Assembly: GCF_000498475.1 (NCBI RefSeq)
Contig: NZ_AVBI01000019.1
Coordinates: 434,001 to 498,000, forward strand
Origin: Flavobacterium cauense R2A-7
GTDB taxonomy: Bacteria > Bacteroidota > Bacteroidia > Flavobacteriales > Flavobacteriaceae
Reading direction: 5' to 3'
Length of the DNA: 64,000 nt
Under the pieces are notes generated by a model. The model did no database searches and was not told where the DNA came from. It saw nothing but the letters and a program-made list of their open reading frames with translations. Position 1 is the stretch's first letter, and each line of letters begins with the position of its first letter. Shown here piece by piece: positions 27,496 through 36,406 of this stretch. The position numbers were made by a program, and so were the translations under genes.

Positions 27496-28311
27496 TTATT
27501 TCTTGTTCTTTAAGTCGAAAAAAGTGTAGTACAAATTAAAATAGAACCCATTTGGCGCAGAACGTATCATTGAACTCATTAATTCCTGACGATACGCCAA
27601 GTCCAATCGTGCCTGACTATTGAAGATAAATTGAACAGCAGGTACAACATCTAAGTACGATTTACCATTTTCATTAATGGTTTGCCCTACAAATTCAACC
27701 ATCAAATTGATATTAGTTTGTTTATAGCTGGTGTATTTTTTAGGGTACATCAGTTTACCAATCGACAAAGTATAATTGGTAGCATTATCGCCAATAGTAT
27801 CGGGAAATGGATAGTTTGGTTTGTTGTCGAATGCTTTCTCAAAACTAACGGAGGAACTGATTGCGACTTTTTTAATCAGCTTTGTTGCAATTATTCCTGT
27901 TTCAAAACCCGAATTGTGTCCCATAATCTCAATTTGTTCCTGATGAATATCAGCGTTATTAAAACTATACCTACCATAAGCCGCCAATCGAAAATGGCTG
28001 TTTAAATCATCGGAAGAATAAAAACGATATTTTGTCATAAAACTACCTCCCTCAGTTACCAGATCATTATTCCTGTTACTTACAAAAGCTGAAGCCCGAA
28101 ACATGATATTTTTATTTAATCCATAGGTCACCTCGGGCATAAAATGGTAGTTGTAACCCGATTTCATTTCTTCTTTGAATAATGACTGCATTACATTAAC
28201 AGCAAGCGAGTTTGCCGGAACATTACTTGCAGGATCTGTAACCACAAACAATTCTTGAGAAAGAGCATTTTGACAAAATAAAGCTACGAAAAATAACAAA
28301 CAATTTCTCAT
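27496..28311 (-). CDS. Outer-membrane beta-barrel-like protein, unknown function
   Basis: 271 residues with a cleavable signal peptide (ending NALSQE). The rest is rich in alternating strands with aromatic residues (YNYHFMPEVTYGL, FRLAAYGRYSF, PNGFYFNLYYTFF), ending close to the C terminus in aromatic residues before a Lys-rich tail. This suggests a small outer-membrane barrel of about 12 strands. I do not recognise a named family, although such proteins recur in Bacteroidota copper clusters. Its ATG overlaps the stop of the upstream HMA gene, so they are translationally coupled. Confidence 0.75.
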   Translation of the reverse strand: MRNCLLFFVALFCQNALSQELFVVTDPASNVPANSLAVNVMQSLFKEEMKSGYNYHFMPEVTYGLNKNIMFRASAFVSNRNNDLVTEGGSFMTKYRFYSSDDLNSHFRLAAYGRYSFNNADIHQEQIEIMGHNSGFETGIIATKLIKKVAISSSVSFEKAFDNKPNYPFPDTIGDNATNYTLSIGKLMYPKKYTSYKQTNINLMVEFVGQTINENGKSYLDVVPAVQFIFNSQARLDLAYRQELMSSMIRSAPNGFYFNLYYTFFDLKNKK

Positions 28312-28808
28312 TAATTCAGGATTTTAATATGGAAATCATCCTCATTGTCAACTAGATAAGTAGCGATATCCTTGTAGGATTTGGATACTTTTTTAAACTC
28401 TTTGTCCGTTACATAACCTTTGTCGACTACTTGAAATTGCACTTCAGAACCAGTACCTGAATTCTTGCCTACCAAAATGTACGGGCTTTTAGTTATGGTT
28501 TCTGATTTTGCTGTAATTACTAGAGAACCAATAAAGAACCCTGCTTTTTCCACTTTCTCTTTAAATACTTTAGGACTTAATTCGTTACCTTCTTTAAGGG
28601 TTACGGTAAACGTGTTTGTATTTAGATCGGTTTCTACATTAATAACTTCTGGTAATGATTTAAGCTGTTTGTTAATTGCATTTGAACACATAGAACAAGT
28701 TAAACCAGTTGCTCTGATTTCTGCTTTTGAAATTTGTGCATTACTTTTCATTGAAAACATCAAAACTATTGATGCAACTAAAACATAACCTTTATTTATT
28801 TTATTCAT
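28311..28808 (-). CDS. Secreted heavy-metal-associated (HMA) domain protein
   Basis: A signal peptide (about 24 residues, ending SNAQ) precedes an HMA fold with the metal site TGLTCSMCSNA at about residues 33-43, the ferredoxin-like beta-alpha-beta order being visible to about residue 100. The last 65 residues are an extra domain (QVVDKGYVTDKEF) without recognisable motif. Periplasmic copper chaperone is the best guess. It starts 1 base after the TlpA-like gene stop and overlaps the barrel-protein start, so it is in one operon. Confidence 0.85.
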   Translation of the reverse strand: MNKINKGYVLVASIVLMFSMKSNAQISKAEIRATGLTCSMCSNAINKQLKSLPEVINVETDLNTNTFTVTLKEGNELSPKVFKEKVEKAGFFIGSLVITAKSETITKSPYILVGKNSGTGSEVQFQVVDKGYVTDKEFKKVSKSYKDIATYLVDNEDDFHIKILN

Positions 28809-28809
28809 T

Positions 28810-29280
28810 TTATTCTTTTATTAATTTTATCATTTCTTCTTCCGTTGGATCTTTTGCAATTAGAATCCCTTTATCATTAAAGAGGAATTTAGATGGTACT
28901 TCATCAACACCAAATATTTCGGCAGCCTTTGCTTCAAAACCTTTTGGATCGATTAACTGTGTAAACTTGATTTTATCTTTTTCGATAGCTTTTAACCATT
29001 TAGAATTATCCGTATCAATTGATATTCCAATAATTTCAATTTTATCGGAACTCAATTCTTTATGAAGTTTTACCAATTTTTTATTGCCAATTCTGCACGG
29101 ACCGCACCAAGAAGCCCAAAAATCTATAAGTACATATTTTTCTTTAAATGACGAGGTGTTTACATCACTGTTCTTACTGCTTTTTAGCACAATTGATGGT
29201 ATTGTATCACCAACTTTAATCTGTGCAGTAGCAATGGAGATATTCGCAATAAACAAAAGCACAAAAACTATACTTCTCAT
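28810..29280 (-). CDS. TlpA-like periplasmic thioredoxin
   Basis: 156 residues with a signal peptide (ending ATAQ) and a thioredoxin fold. The redox motif is W-C59-G-P-C62 in FWASWCGPCR, and the cis-Pro loop is DEVPSKFLF. TlpA/ResA-like proteins reduce periplasmic disulfides. In copper clusters they keep Cys metal sites reduced or assist CuA/chaperone loading. Here it lies between two HMA proteins, whose CxxC sites would need to be reduced, which makes that role plausible. Confidence 0.9.
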   Translation of the reverse strand: MRSIVFVLLFIANISIATAQIKVGDTIPSIVLKSSKNSDVNTSSFKEKYVLIDFWASWCGPCRIGNKKLVKLHKELSSDKIEIIGISIDTDNSKWLKAIEKDKIKFTQLIDPKGFEAKAAEIFGVDEVPSKFLFNDKGILIAKDPTEEEMIKLIKE

Positions 29281-29285
29281 TTTAT

Positions 29286-30161
29286 TTAATTAATAGTTTC
29301 AACCGTTTTTCCACAACTTAACATCATCGAACCATAGTATGGATTTTTGACAGCATTTTCTTTACTTAACCAATTTGCTCCTTTTCCACCATTTGCCATA
29401 GGGCAAAACTGGTAGTAAACCGGAGTTTCATTTTTAGAAACTTTAATTAAAGTATAGATGTTTTTTGATAAAGTCATAAAATGTTCTCGTTGATGTTTTA
29501 CATCTTTTGTATCAGAAATATGTTCTGCATCTTCTTTAATTTGATTCAAAACTTTCATCCATACCATGTGAACATTCATTTCCAATTTGTCCATTTTTAC
29601 AGCGCTAACAGCTGTCAATAATTCTTTTGAAGCTATAGCCGTTGCATTTCCATCAGACTTAACCAAAGCATCTTTAACAATAAAGTAATTATCTAAAACT
29701 GTTTTTAACTGATTTTCATTTTGCACTTCAGTTACAGGTGTTGCTGAATGATTACCGTGATTAGAATGATTTTCATTAGTGGTCTTCATTTTAGTTTCCC
29801 CTTTAACAGTGACTTTTGCAACACGGTCATATTGGCAACAACCATGAAGATTATTATAGACATCATCGGGAGCAAGGAATTTATCACTATCATATCCTGC
29901 TAATGCAATTCTTTTTAGTATTTCATCCTGCGTTGTTTTTTTGGCATCATAAGTTACTATTGCCATTTTCGTATCTTGATCCCAATCTACTTTTGCGACT
30001 TTTTTCAAATTACCTGCTTTTTCGATAGTCGCCTCACACATGCCACAGTTACCATATATTTTAACGGTTGCTATTTTAGCGTTCTTAATTTGTGCGTTAG
30101 ACACAACTGCTGATAACAATAGTGTTATTACCACCATTGTTTTTATAAATGATTTGTTCAT
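29286..30161 (-). CDS. HMA plus DUF3347 secreted copper-binding protein
   Basis: 291 residues: signal peptide (ending SNAQ), an HMA domain with GNCGMCEATIEKA at about residues 37-49, a His/Asn-rich linker (ENHSNHGNHS), then a DUF3347 domain from about 155, including FCPMANGGKGANWL and a final MMLSCGKTVETI. DUF3347 is typical of periplasmic proteins beside Cus systems and has conserved Cys, Met and His residues. It is the first gene of the minus-strand run reaching to the barrel protein, 5 bases before the TlpA gene. Likely a two-site copper chaperone. Confidence 0.9.
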   Translation of the reverse strand: MNKSFIKTMVVITLLLSAVVSNAQIKNAKIATVKIYGNCGMCEATIEKAGNLKKVAKVDWDQDTKMAIVTYDAKKTTQDEILKRIALAGYDSDKFLAPDDVYNNLHGCCQYDRVAKVTVKGETKMKTTNENHSNHGNHSATPVTEVQNENQLKTVLDNYFIVKDALVKSDGNATAIASKELLTAVSAVKMDKLEMNVHMVWMKVLNQIKEDAEHISDTKDVKHQREHFMTLSKNIYTLIKVSKNETPVYYQFCPMANGGKGANWLSKENAVKNPYYGSMMLSCGKTVETIN

Positions 30162-30363
30162 TGAATTATGATTTTTAGAAACAATGCTCTAGCATGCACT
30201 GTTTCAATTTTATAAAATTGATTTAATTAAAGAATACAGATTGATTAAGTCAAAACAAACTATAAAAGAATGTCTTAAAAACAAAAATCATAAAACTGTA
30301 AATGAATTTGGAATAGCAATACCGCTATAGAATTGACACACTTATGGCTGTCAAAAAAGGAAT

Positions 30364-30735
30364 TTAGCTTATCTTAGGTATAAGCCATAAAGAATGGAAG
30401 CCAGAAGAGATATTGGCTTCATTGTGAAAAAAGTTTTGCTTTTTATCACTTATAACATAAAGATTGTTTTTAATTTCAATGTCGTTTAAAGTAACCACAC
30501 TGAAATGTATTGTGGAAGTAGAAGTACAATTTGAATTACCACATTTACCACCACACCCTTTTTCAGAATTATTTTTTTTATCGCAGCACGATTTTTTTTC
30601 AGATTTAGTATCTGTTTTCTTATTACTACAACATGATTTTTCTGTTTTTGGATTGTCCTTACTGCACGCAAAAGCCTCACCAGGCATAAAAAATATGCCC
30701 AATACAAAGATTAAAACTAGATGAAACTTTTTCAT
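30364..30735 (-). CDS. Secreted Cys/Lys-rich metallothionein-like protein
   Basis: A signal peptide (about 23 residues, ending GEAFA) leads into a Cys/Lys-rich region with repeated KSCC units (three CC pairs in about 30 residues), then GCGGKCGNSNC, and a C-terminal half (about residues 77-123) without Cys. Thirteen Cys in the mature part and no obvious disulfide domain suggest soft-metal binding. I know of no named family. It stands alone upstream of the DUF3347 gene, with about 200 bases between, so it may have its own promoter. Confidence 0.7.
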   Translation of the reverse strand: MKKFHLVLIFVLGIFFMPGEAFACSKDNPKTEKSCCSNKKTDTKSEKKSCCDKKNNSEKGCGGKCGNSNCTSTSTIHFSVVTLNDIEIKNNLYVISDKKQNFFHNEANISSGFHSLWLIPKIS

Positions 30736-30859
30736 TTGTGCTGACTAACTAAAAACAAATTTATAAAAATTTAAATCAATTTGTATTAAATAATTGTAAA
30801 AAAGCTCATTCTTCTTTATTTTATCTAAAATCACTATTCTGAATACTTCTTCTACAGTT

Positions 30860-31516
30860 TCAACGCTTGTCTTTTGAATTTCTGTCAAAAGTTATAAGGT
30901 TTACCATACTTCTTAAACGACTTCTAAGCCGGTTTCCGTAGGCATTTTCTATTTCTGTAGCCGATAAATTAGTAGTAATATGTGTAACTGATTGGTTTTC
31001 GATAAAATGTTCATAACGACTAATTAGAATTTCCGCCATTACATTACACTCATTACCAAAGTGTTTAATTTGCTGTTCGGTTCCTAAATCGTCAAAGCAA
31101 TAACCGGTTAACCGGTGTTGCAAATTCGATTTGTGAATGTAAGGTTGTAAGGCCTCAAAACCTTTTTTGGCAAACTCGAAGGAAATCTCCCGGGTGGTTT
31201 TAATTTTATAATCGTGTTTGGTGTATATGAACGGTTTTATCAAATGCATAATTGATGTTTTACCACAACCCACAGGTCCCGATAGTAAAATTCCTTTGTT
31301 GAGGTCTAAACCGAGTTTAGAGGCATTCTCTTTATCCCTGATGGAATATATTAACAGCTTGTAAATTGTTGGCTTATCATCATTATTGATTTTAAAAGAT
31401 TGCCCGTAAGTTTGCTTGCCGTGCAATTCGAGATAAGCAAAACATTTTTGTAAATCGTAGATCCTACAATTGTTCTTGATTTCGAACGTATTATTGAGGT
31501 TAAAGTGGTTCTCCAT
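30860..31516 (-). CDS. DnaC-like AAA+ ATPase
   Basis: 218 residues with Walker A LLSGPVGCGKTS at about residues 74-85, Walker B YCFDDLGTE, sensor 1 HITTNLS and an arginine-rich NRLRSRLRSM motif. It is closest to DnaC/IstB-type helicase loaders. On mobile elements such proteins load helicase or assist transposition; a replication role is favoured because the next gene upstream encodes a replication-organiser-like protein, with a 17-base overlap. Soluble and complete. Confidence 0.85.
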   Translation of the reverse strand: MENHFNLNNTFEIKNNCRIYDLQKCFAYLELHGKQTYGQSFKINNDDKPTIYKLLIYSIRDKENASKLGLDLNKGILLSGPVGCGKTSIMHLIKPFIYTKHDYKIKTTREISFEFAKKGFEALQPYIHKSNLQHRLTGYCFDDLGTEQQIKHFGNECNVMAEILISRYEHFIENQSVTHITTNLSATEIENAYGNRLRSRLRSMVNLITFDRNSKDKR

Positions 31517-32342
31517 AGTTTTTATGATTTGAAGTGTGTAAATGATTTGGCTGAGGTGGTGTGTTTCTTTTATTAAATTTTTGGCTGTTCAGCATCCAAT
31601 TTCTCGCAGCTGCTTTCCAGTTTTTCATTTTTGACTTTCCGCTTACCAGCCAGCCATTACTTTGAAAATGGTTGTAGTATTTTTGTGCTTCGATTTCAGA
31701 AACATTGCATTCGCTGAAAAACTGTACTACATTTTGCCATTGTGGCGGGATTGCATTTTCTGTTGCTTCACCTTTTTTTTCGCGCAACTTTTTTTTGGGC
31801 CCTTCGACAAGCTCAGGATAACAACTATTATCTGCTGACTGAATTTTGAACTCGTCTTTTTTTAAATCATTTTTGCTTTTGTCCAAGTTTAAAATGTTTG
31901 TATTGTTTGTACTGTTTATATTGTTTATAGAAGATACCAGCGCTTGTTCAGTAGCAGTCCCACTACTTGTTTGCTGCTTGTTTACTTCCTGTTCAATAAC
32001 TTGTTTATTTTTTGGATTGGTTTTATCGCTTCGCTTTAATGGTTTTAGCTCATGGGATAAATTGACCATTTGCAGCATGCTTCCTTTAAACGGATTGTAT
32101 GAAGGTTCGTATATGACATAGCCTTTCTCATGCAGCTCCCGCATGCATTTGTGATAGGTGGCTTTCGAGCATATCTTACTGATTCGCATTACCTCATCGC
32201 GAGTTATGCTTATGGGATTCTGAAACCGGTTAAGGTTCCAGAACTGAAAGAGTGCAATGTACAAACTGATGTGGGTTGGGTTTAGGGAATGGTCGTCTAC
32301 CACCCTATCGAAATAGGCTGTGAGGTGTTTTATGTAGTTCAT
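31500..32342 (-). CDS. Replication-organiser-like winged-helix protein
   Basis: About 280 residues. The N-terminal 100 (HLTAYFDRVVDDHSLNPTHI, then ITRDEVMRISKICSKATYHK) form a winged-helix DNA-binding domain. A low-complexity Asn/Lys/Ser linker follows. The C-terminal segment WQNVVQFFSECN...KMKNWKAAARNWM resembles the DnaD/replisome-organiser C terminus. I start it at ATG 32342 because the 29 residues upstream are encoded by intergenic repeat sequence. The linker carries an inserted dispersed repeat coding for CYPELVEGP. It precedes and overlaps the DnaC-like gene, forming a likely replication or transfer initiation pair. Confidence 0.75.
   Translation of the reverse strand: MNYIKHLTAYFDRVVDDHSLNPTHISLYIALFQFWNLNRFQNPISITRDEVMRISKICSKATYHKCMRELHEKGYVIYEPSYNPFKGSMLQMVNLSHELKPLKRSDKTNPKNKQVIEQEVNKQQTSSGTATEQALVSSINNINSTNNTNILNLDKSKNDLKKDEFKIQSADNSCYPELVEGPKKKLREKKGEATENAIPPQWQNVVQFFSECNVSEIEAQKYYNHFQSNGWLVSGKSKMKNWKAAARNWMLNSQKFNKRNTPPQPNHLHTSNHKNYGEPL
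31800..31821. repeat. Dispersed repeat inserted in frame in a coding region
   Basis: CCTTCGACAAGCTCAGGAT within the minus-strand gene; on the coding strand it gives the residues YPELVEG. I know this sequence as a frequent dispersed repeat of Flavobacterium-type genomes. Its presence inside a linker keeps the frame. Confidence 0.55.
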
Positions 32343-32397
32343 AATTTTTGAGGTTCTTAGGTTCTGAGGCGCTAAGGTTTTTTGTTTGTGAATTAGA

Positions 32398-32426
32398 GGT
32401 TGCTTCGTTGTACCTCCTCGCAATGA
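32398..32426. repeat. Intergenic repeat of the GTCATTGCGAGG type
   Basis: TGCTTCGTTGTACCTCCTCG followed by CAATGAC; its complement begins GTCATTGCGAGGAGG. Similar sequences are scattered in intergenic regions of Bacteroidota. Here it lies directly upstream of the replication-organiser-like gene and generates a spurious N-terminal extension. Confidence 0.5.
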
Positions 32427-32446
32427 CAATGGACAAAAGAATAGTC

Positions 32447-32487
32447 ATCCACCCCGCCCTGCGGGCACCCCTCCAAAGGAGGGGAAT
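32447..32487. repeat. GC-rich intergenic repeat with two hairpins
   Basis: Contains GCCCTGCGGGC and CCCCTCCAAAGGAGGGG, both able to fold. The high GC against an AT-rich background and the familiar wording mark it as a dispersed flavobacterial intergenic repeat. It sits at the 3' end of the excisionase-like gene and may also serve as a terminator. Confidence 0.5.
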
Positions 32488-32765
32488 TATCCAGCTGTAT
32501 TAATTTTATTCTGTGAAAGTATCTTTTCGATATCGTCGTGGGAATAAAAAAGGGTACCGCCGATTTTAGTATAGGAAAGGCTTCCGTTTATTCTATAATT
32601 TTGAAGCGTGCCGGAGGAGACACCAAGTAGTTTTCTAACCTCGCTAGATTTTAACCATTGTTTTGAGCTGGTAGTGGATTTGACTTCCAATAGTTTCTTG
32701 ATCTCTTCCAATAGTTCTTTCTTGAATTCTCTTAGATCTTCTGTTGTAATAATTGTTGCTGCCAT
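32487..32765 (-). CDS. Excisionase-like helix-turn-helix protein
   Basis: 92 residues. The N-terminal 30 are helical and charged (TTEDLREFKKELLEEIKKLL); the rest is a MerR-like HTH_17 domain: WLKSSEVRKLLGVSSGTLQN, then YRINGSLSYTKIGGTLFYSH. This layout is common in Bacteroidota element genes annotated as excisionase or DNA-binding protein. It lies 145 bases upstream of the replication-organiser-like gene, on the same strand and not overlapping, and is followed upstream by RteC, the known regulator of excision genes in tetracycline-type elements. Confidence 0.85.
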   Translation of the reverse strand: MAATIITTEDLREFKKELLEEIKKLLEVKSTTSSKQWLKSSEVRKLLGVSSGTLQNYRINGSLSYTKIGGTLFYSHDDIEKILSQNKINTAG

Positions 32766-32975
32766 TGTTCTTTTTTAATGGTTGGATTTTGAAAGACGTC
32801 ATTTCTTCTTATTTGTTTTGCTTTGTTCGAACAGTACAAATTTGTTGTGTTTTATTCTTTTCTTTTCCCAATGCTTATCGTAGTTACGAGAAAATTTAAC
32901 ATCAAAAAGCTCAAAAAAGCCTGTTTACAAGGCAATTGAAATCAAACTTTTTAATCGAATTGCTTTTATCCACCA

Positions 32976-33015
32976 ACAAAAAATCCGAATTGGTGTTTTA
33001 CTACCAATTCGGATT
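32976..33015 (-). terminator. Rho-independent terminator of rteC
   Basis: Perfect 13-bp stem, 33003-33015 with 32982-32994, loop of 8 bases, followed on the minus strand by T6. It lies 88 bases after the rteC stop. The remainder of 32766-33102 shows only an 11-base direct repeat CGTAGTTACGA at 32879-32889 and 33078-33088. Confidence 0.85.
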
Positions 33016-33102
33016 CCATACTCCTGCTTTAAAAAATGTAATTAACTCATAACCAATAATAAAAAGATGCTAAACTTCGTAGTTACGATTCCATACGAAA
33101 CC

Positions 33103-33969
33103 TTAAACACTCTCTTCTTTACTGATTTTCTGCTGTAAATTGAGCATTAATTCTTCAAGGAATTTTGTCTTACTACTCTTTCTTTCTTTTATCTCATTGT
33201 AAGTTTTGTACACATTGTCCAGCTTCACATTGAAGAAATCTTCGAAAGATGAGGTAATGGTATTAATGTCGGCTGCGCCATGATTTAACGCTCCACTTGA
33301 ATAAAGAGCATAAATAAGCTCAATCAAGGCCGTTTTTGGAGCAGTCCAAACCAAGACCTTATGCCTTTTTTCTTGAAAGATCTCCGCGTCGTTCACTTTT
33401 AGCTTTTTCAGTGCTTCCCTGATGTAGTGGATGAACCGATACATCGCTTTTACTTTAGACCAAAGCATATCCTGAGCAGTGGAAAATTCAGGAAACTGAT
33501 AGTAGTCAGTCATCGGTGTAAATGGAAAATTATCCCTTTGATTTCTTGTGAAAAACTGATGATCGAGGTAACTATACCCTTGCTCCATATAATGCACAAA
33601 ATCGGCATTTTTACAAAAAAACTTATTGACTTTTTTTAACTCCTTTTGAAGAAACTCAATTTTATACGAAGTTCCCGCTTTAGGCATACGCAGCTCGCAC
33701 GACCTGACTTCCGTAAAATAAATGAGGTAACTCATTGGAATGGGCTTGTGATTTTTGAAGAACTCGATTTCATCCGGTACGTTTTCGAAATCATGCTGTT
33801 CTACTTTATCTTTTAACACCGATAATGTTCGGTTACATAACTGAATGCCTTCATTTGCTTTTTTTAAATGGTTTTCATTAGTTTCTAAAATGGCATTGCA
33901 CTTTTGGTTGAAATCAGTAATGTGTACTGTAATAGTTTTCATTTGTTGTGTTTGGCTAATAGTGAACAT
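33103..33969 (-). CDS. rteC: RteC-like regulator of element excision
   Basis: 288 residues matching the RteC family: helical N-terminal half with a conserved region EIEFFKNHKPIPMSYLIYFTE and FKNADFVHYMEQGYSYLDHQ-like sequence (here KNADFVHYMEQGYSYLDHQF), and a C-terminal winged-helix-like part (KTALIELIYALYSSGALNHG, then ITSSFEDFFNV). In CTnDOT-type elements RteC activates the excision operon. Its likely target here is the excisionase-like gene just downstream, beyond a terminator. The first ATG is at 33969; an in-frame ATG at 33942 is equally possible. It is 10 bases after the oxoamine synthase gene, so the two share a transcript. Confidence 0.88.
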   Translation of the reverse strand: MFTISQTQQMKTITVHITDFNQKCNAILETNENHLKKANEGIQLCNRTLSVLKDKVEQHDFENVPDEIEFFKNHKPIPMSYLIYFTEVRSCELRMPKAGTSYKIEFLQKELKKVNKFFCKNADFVHYMEQGYSYLDHQFFTRNQRDNFPFTPMTDYYQFPEFSTAQDMLWSKVKAMYRFIHYIREALKKLKVNDAEIFQEKRHKVLVWTAPKTALIELIYALYSSGALNHGAADINTITSSFEDFFNVKLDNVYKTYNEIKERKSSKTKFLEELMLNLQQKISKEESV

Positions 33970-33979
33970 TGTTGGTTTG

Positions 33980-36406
33980 TTACTTTATATCATTTTGTAA
34001 ACTGTTTAATGCCTCGAATGAGTAATTGTCTTTGGCTTGTATGTAGGCAATTTTTGGTATTATTTCTGCTCCCAGTTTTCGTTTTTCGAATGTGGCCGAA
34101 AAGCCAAAATCTATTTTTGAAATGCCTAAAGTATTGGCTCTCTTAATAATCTGAAACAATAACTGACGGTACAAATGCAATTCCTGAACGTAGTTGTAAT
34201 TCATCCCTATTAGCGTTGGAACGTAAGCCCTTTTTAAATTTTTATACCCGAATACTACGCCAACCATTTCGGGTTCTTTTGATTCATTTTCTTTTAAATA
34301 TAGCACTATAAATTCCCATGAAGCATAGTCGCTCATTTTCTTGAAAGCACTTAATGGATAAGTGAAAGTGTTGATTGCAACATTGTTGTCTTTTACGTTT
34401 GTGTATAGCTGATATGCTTTCTCTAATTCTAAATCTGATAGATTACTTTTAACCTGAATATCAAAGCAAGTTTCAAAAGGAAGAACTTCTTTATTAAAAT
34501 GTTTTCTGGAACGAGGTGACAGCTTCTTTGTAAAATCTTCAATCGTTGACCAAGTGTTATCTGTTACGGTACAAGCTTCCGGCATAACTACTTTTACAAA
34601 GCCTTGATTGTGTAGCACATCATCCCAATTATTATCCGTTTCAAAATCCCTAAATACCAGCATATCCGCATTTACATCATGGTATAGCTCATCTGCTTTT
34701 GAAAGCAACATTTTTATTGCTTCGTTTTGCAACGGATGCTGATTATTACAGTAATAGTGTTGTCCCTCGGTAAAAAGCGAGCCCATGCTCACTACTTTTG
34801 AAGTATGGTACAATGGATTTGATTTCCGTTTTTCTTCCAGCTGTTTTGAAACGGATTCCGGTAACAGCATATCATCCTTCCATAATGAGCAAGTAAAGAA
34901 AGTAACGAGGATTGGCATGTTAGCGGTATCTCTTATAATGCAGTAATAAAAGTCCCAGTTGTCCTGTGGATTAGGATTGTTCTTGAAAGTTTCTTCTAAA
35001 TAACACATTCCTTCCCAATCGAAAACACTTTGCCCTCCCAGTGAAGTATTCCAAAAATCTTTATCTATGTTGTGAATTGAGGTTTCAAACTGGAATTTCA
35101 ACAAACCAGAATCGACACTCACTTTTTTGACTTTCTTAAATATTCTTTCAAGGCGAAAACTTCTTTGGATTTTATCCAGACTATTATCCGTTTCTTCCAA
35201 AGCTTTTGGTAAATGAAATTGTAAAGCTTCCGCCAATGCTTTAATATCTTCTTTCTGATTATGACGTGATATCGTTATACGAATCCCGGTATTTTTAACT
35301 GGAACAGCAGGATACAATCCTGGATTCACAAAAAAACCTTCTTTGAAAAGCTTTTGAGTAAGATTATAAGCTGTGGCCGGCATGCCTGTTCCTATAAAGA
35401 AAACCGGTGAATCATTCTTAACGATTAGCGGTACCGGTGAATCTTCTAATAATGAATTGAAATAAGATATTCGTTCCGTTAATTCATTTTGCATTACTGT
35501 GATTTCGGGTGATAAATGAATATCGGCTGAGCTAGATGCTGCGGCAAGTGAAGCGGGTTCCAGTTGTGCTGAAAATGTTAATGGTCCTCCAAAATTTTTT
35601 ATTTTGTCTCTTAGCTTTCCATCTGAACAAATTAACATTGCTCCGCTTGCTCCAAACGTTTTACTTAAAGTTGAAACAATTAAAACATTGTTTGGTAATT
35701 GGTTAAATGAATCAAAAACATAACCCGTACCGTTTTTACCTTTCCAACTCATGCCGTGAACATCATCAAAATATAAATGCAGTTGAGGGTATTTTTGTGT
35801 CAGTTTTATCAATTCCGGGATTGGTGCAAAATCGCCAAACATTGAATACACGCCATCGGCCATATACCATATTTTCCCGCCCCTATTGGCGAGTTCTTTT
35901 ATTTTGTCTTCTACCATACTGAGGTTGTTATGACGAACCATTTCTACGGGAATCCCTCTTAGTTTGAGCTGCTGACAAGCATTTTGCACGCTCCAGTGAA
36001 CCTGATGATCTAAAATAACGGCATCTTCGTCGCGAACCACGGTTGGAATAACTGCCAAATGTCCTAGCGTACTGTTTTTAGTAATCACTGGTGTTATGCC
36101 ATACATCTTTTCGATTTTTGCTTCCAATTCGGCATACAATGGATTTGATATATACGTTTTGGAAAGCGGGAATTGGGTACCGAATTTTTGAATAGCGTTT
36201 ATCGCCGCTTGCTTAATTCTTTCATCCTGCTCTAAACCAAGATACCCTGTTGTTCCGAAATGATACATCTGTTTCCCTTCTATTTGCAATGTTCTGCCGT
36301 TTAAGAAGGAATCTTCGGCATACAAATGAAGTACTCCTTCATTTTTTGCGCCCGAGATGACACTATTTACAGTGTCGATAAAGTTGTTGTGTTTAATTTT
36401 AGCCAT
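33980..36406 (-). CDS. Alpha-oxoamine synthase fused to N-acyltransferase-like domain
   Basis: 808 residues. Residues 1 to about 410 are a PLP-dependent alpha-oxoamine synthase (KBL/AONS/serine palmitoyltransferase/CqsA family): DDVHG at 214-218 and the PLP lysine K249 in STLSKTFGASGAM. These enzymes condense an amino acid with an acyl-CoA or acyl-ACP to a 2-aminoketone. From about 430 to 808 lies a GNAT-fold region of the FemAB/BioF2-like type (ending with SKIDFGFSATFEKRKLGA). The combination could make and then N-acylate an aminoketone, giving a ceramide-like lipid or signal; the exact product is not readable. It is divergent from a DUF7793 gene and a HAMP/PAS/AraC regulator and is followed by rteC at 10 bases. 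Confidence 0.88.
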   Translation of the reverse strand: MAKIKHNNFIDTVNSVISGAKNEGVLHLYAEDSFLNGRTLQIEGKQMYHFGTTGYLGLEQDERIKQAAINAIQKFGTQFPLSKTYISNPLYAELEAKIEKMYGITPVITKNSTLGHLAVIPTVVRDEDAVILDHQVHWSVQNACQQLKLRGIPVEMVRHNNLSMVEDKIKELANRGGKIWYMADGVYSMFGDFAPIPELIKLTQKYPQLHLYFDDVHGMSWKGKNGTGYVFDSFNQLPNNVLIVSTLSKTFGASGAMLICSDGKLRDKIKNFGGPLTFSAQLEPASLAAASSSADIHLSPEITVMQNELTERISYFNSLLEDSPVPLIVKNDSPVFFIGTGMPATAYNLTQKLFKEGFFVNPGLYPAVPVKNTGIRITISRHNQKEDIKALAEALQFHLPKALEETDNSLDKIQRSFRLERIFKKVKKVSVDSGLLKFQFETSIHNIDKDFWNTSLGGQSVFDWEGMCYLEETFKNNPNPQDNWDFYYCIIRDTANMPILVTFFTCSLWKDDMLLPESVSKQLEEKRKSNPLYHTSKVVSMGSLFTEGQHYYCNNQHPLQNEAIKMLLSKADELYHDVNADMLVFRDFETDNNWDDVLHNQGFVKVVMPEACTVTDNTWSTIEDFTKKLSPRSRKHFNKEVLPFETCFDIQVKSNLSDLELEKAYQLYTNVKDNNVAINTFTYPLSAFKKMSDYASWEFIVLYLKENESKEPEMVGVVFGYKNLKRAYVPTLIGMNYNYVQELHLYRQLLFQIIKRANTLGISKIDFGFSATFEKRKLGAEIIPKIAYIQAKDNYSFEALNSLQNDIK

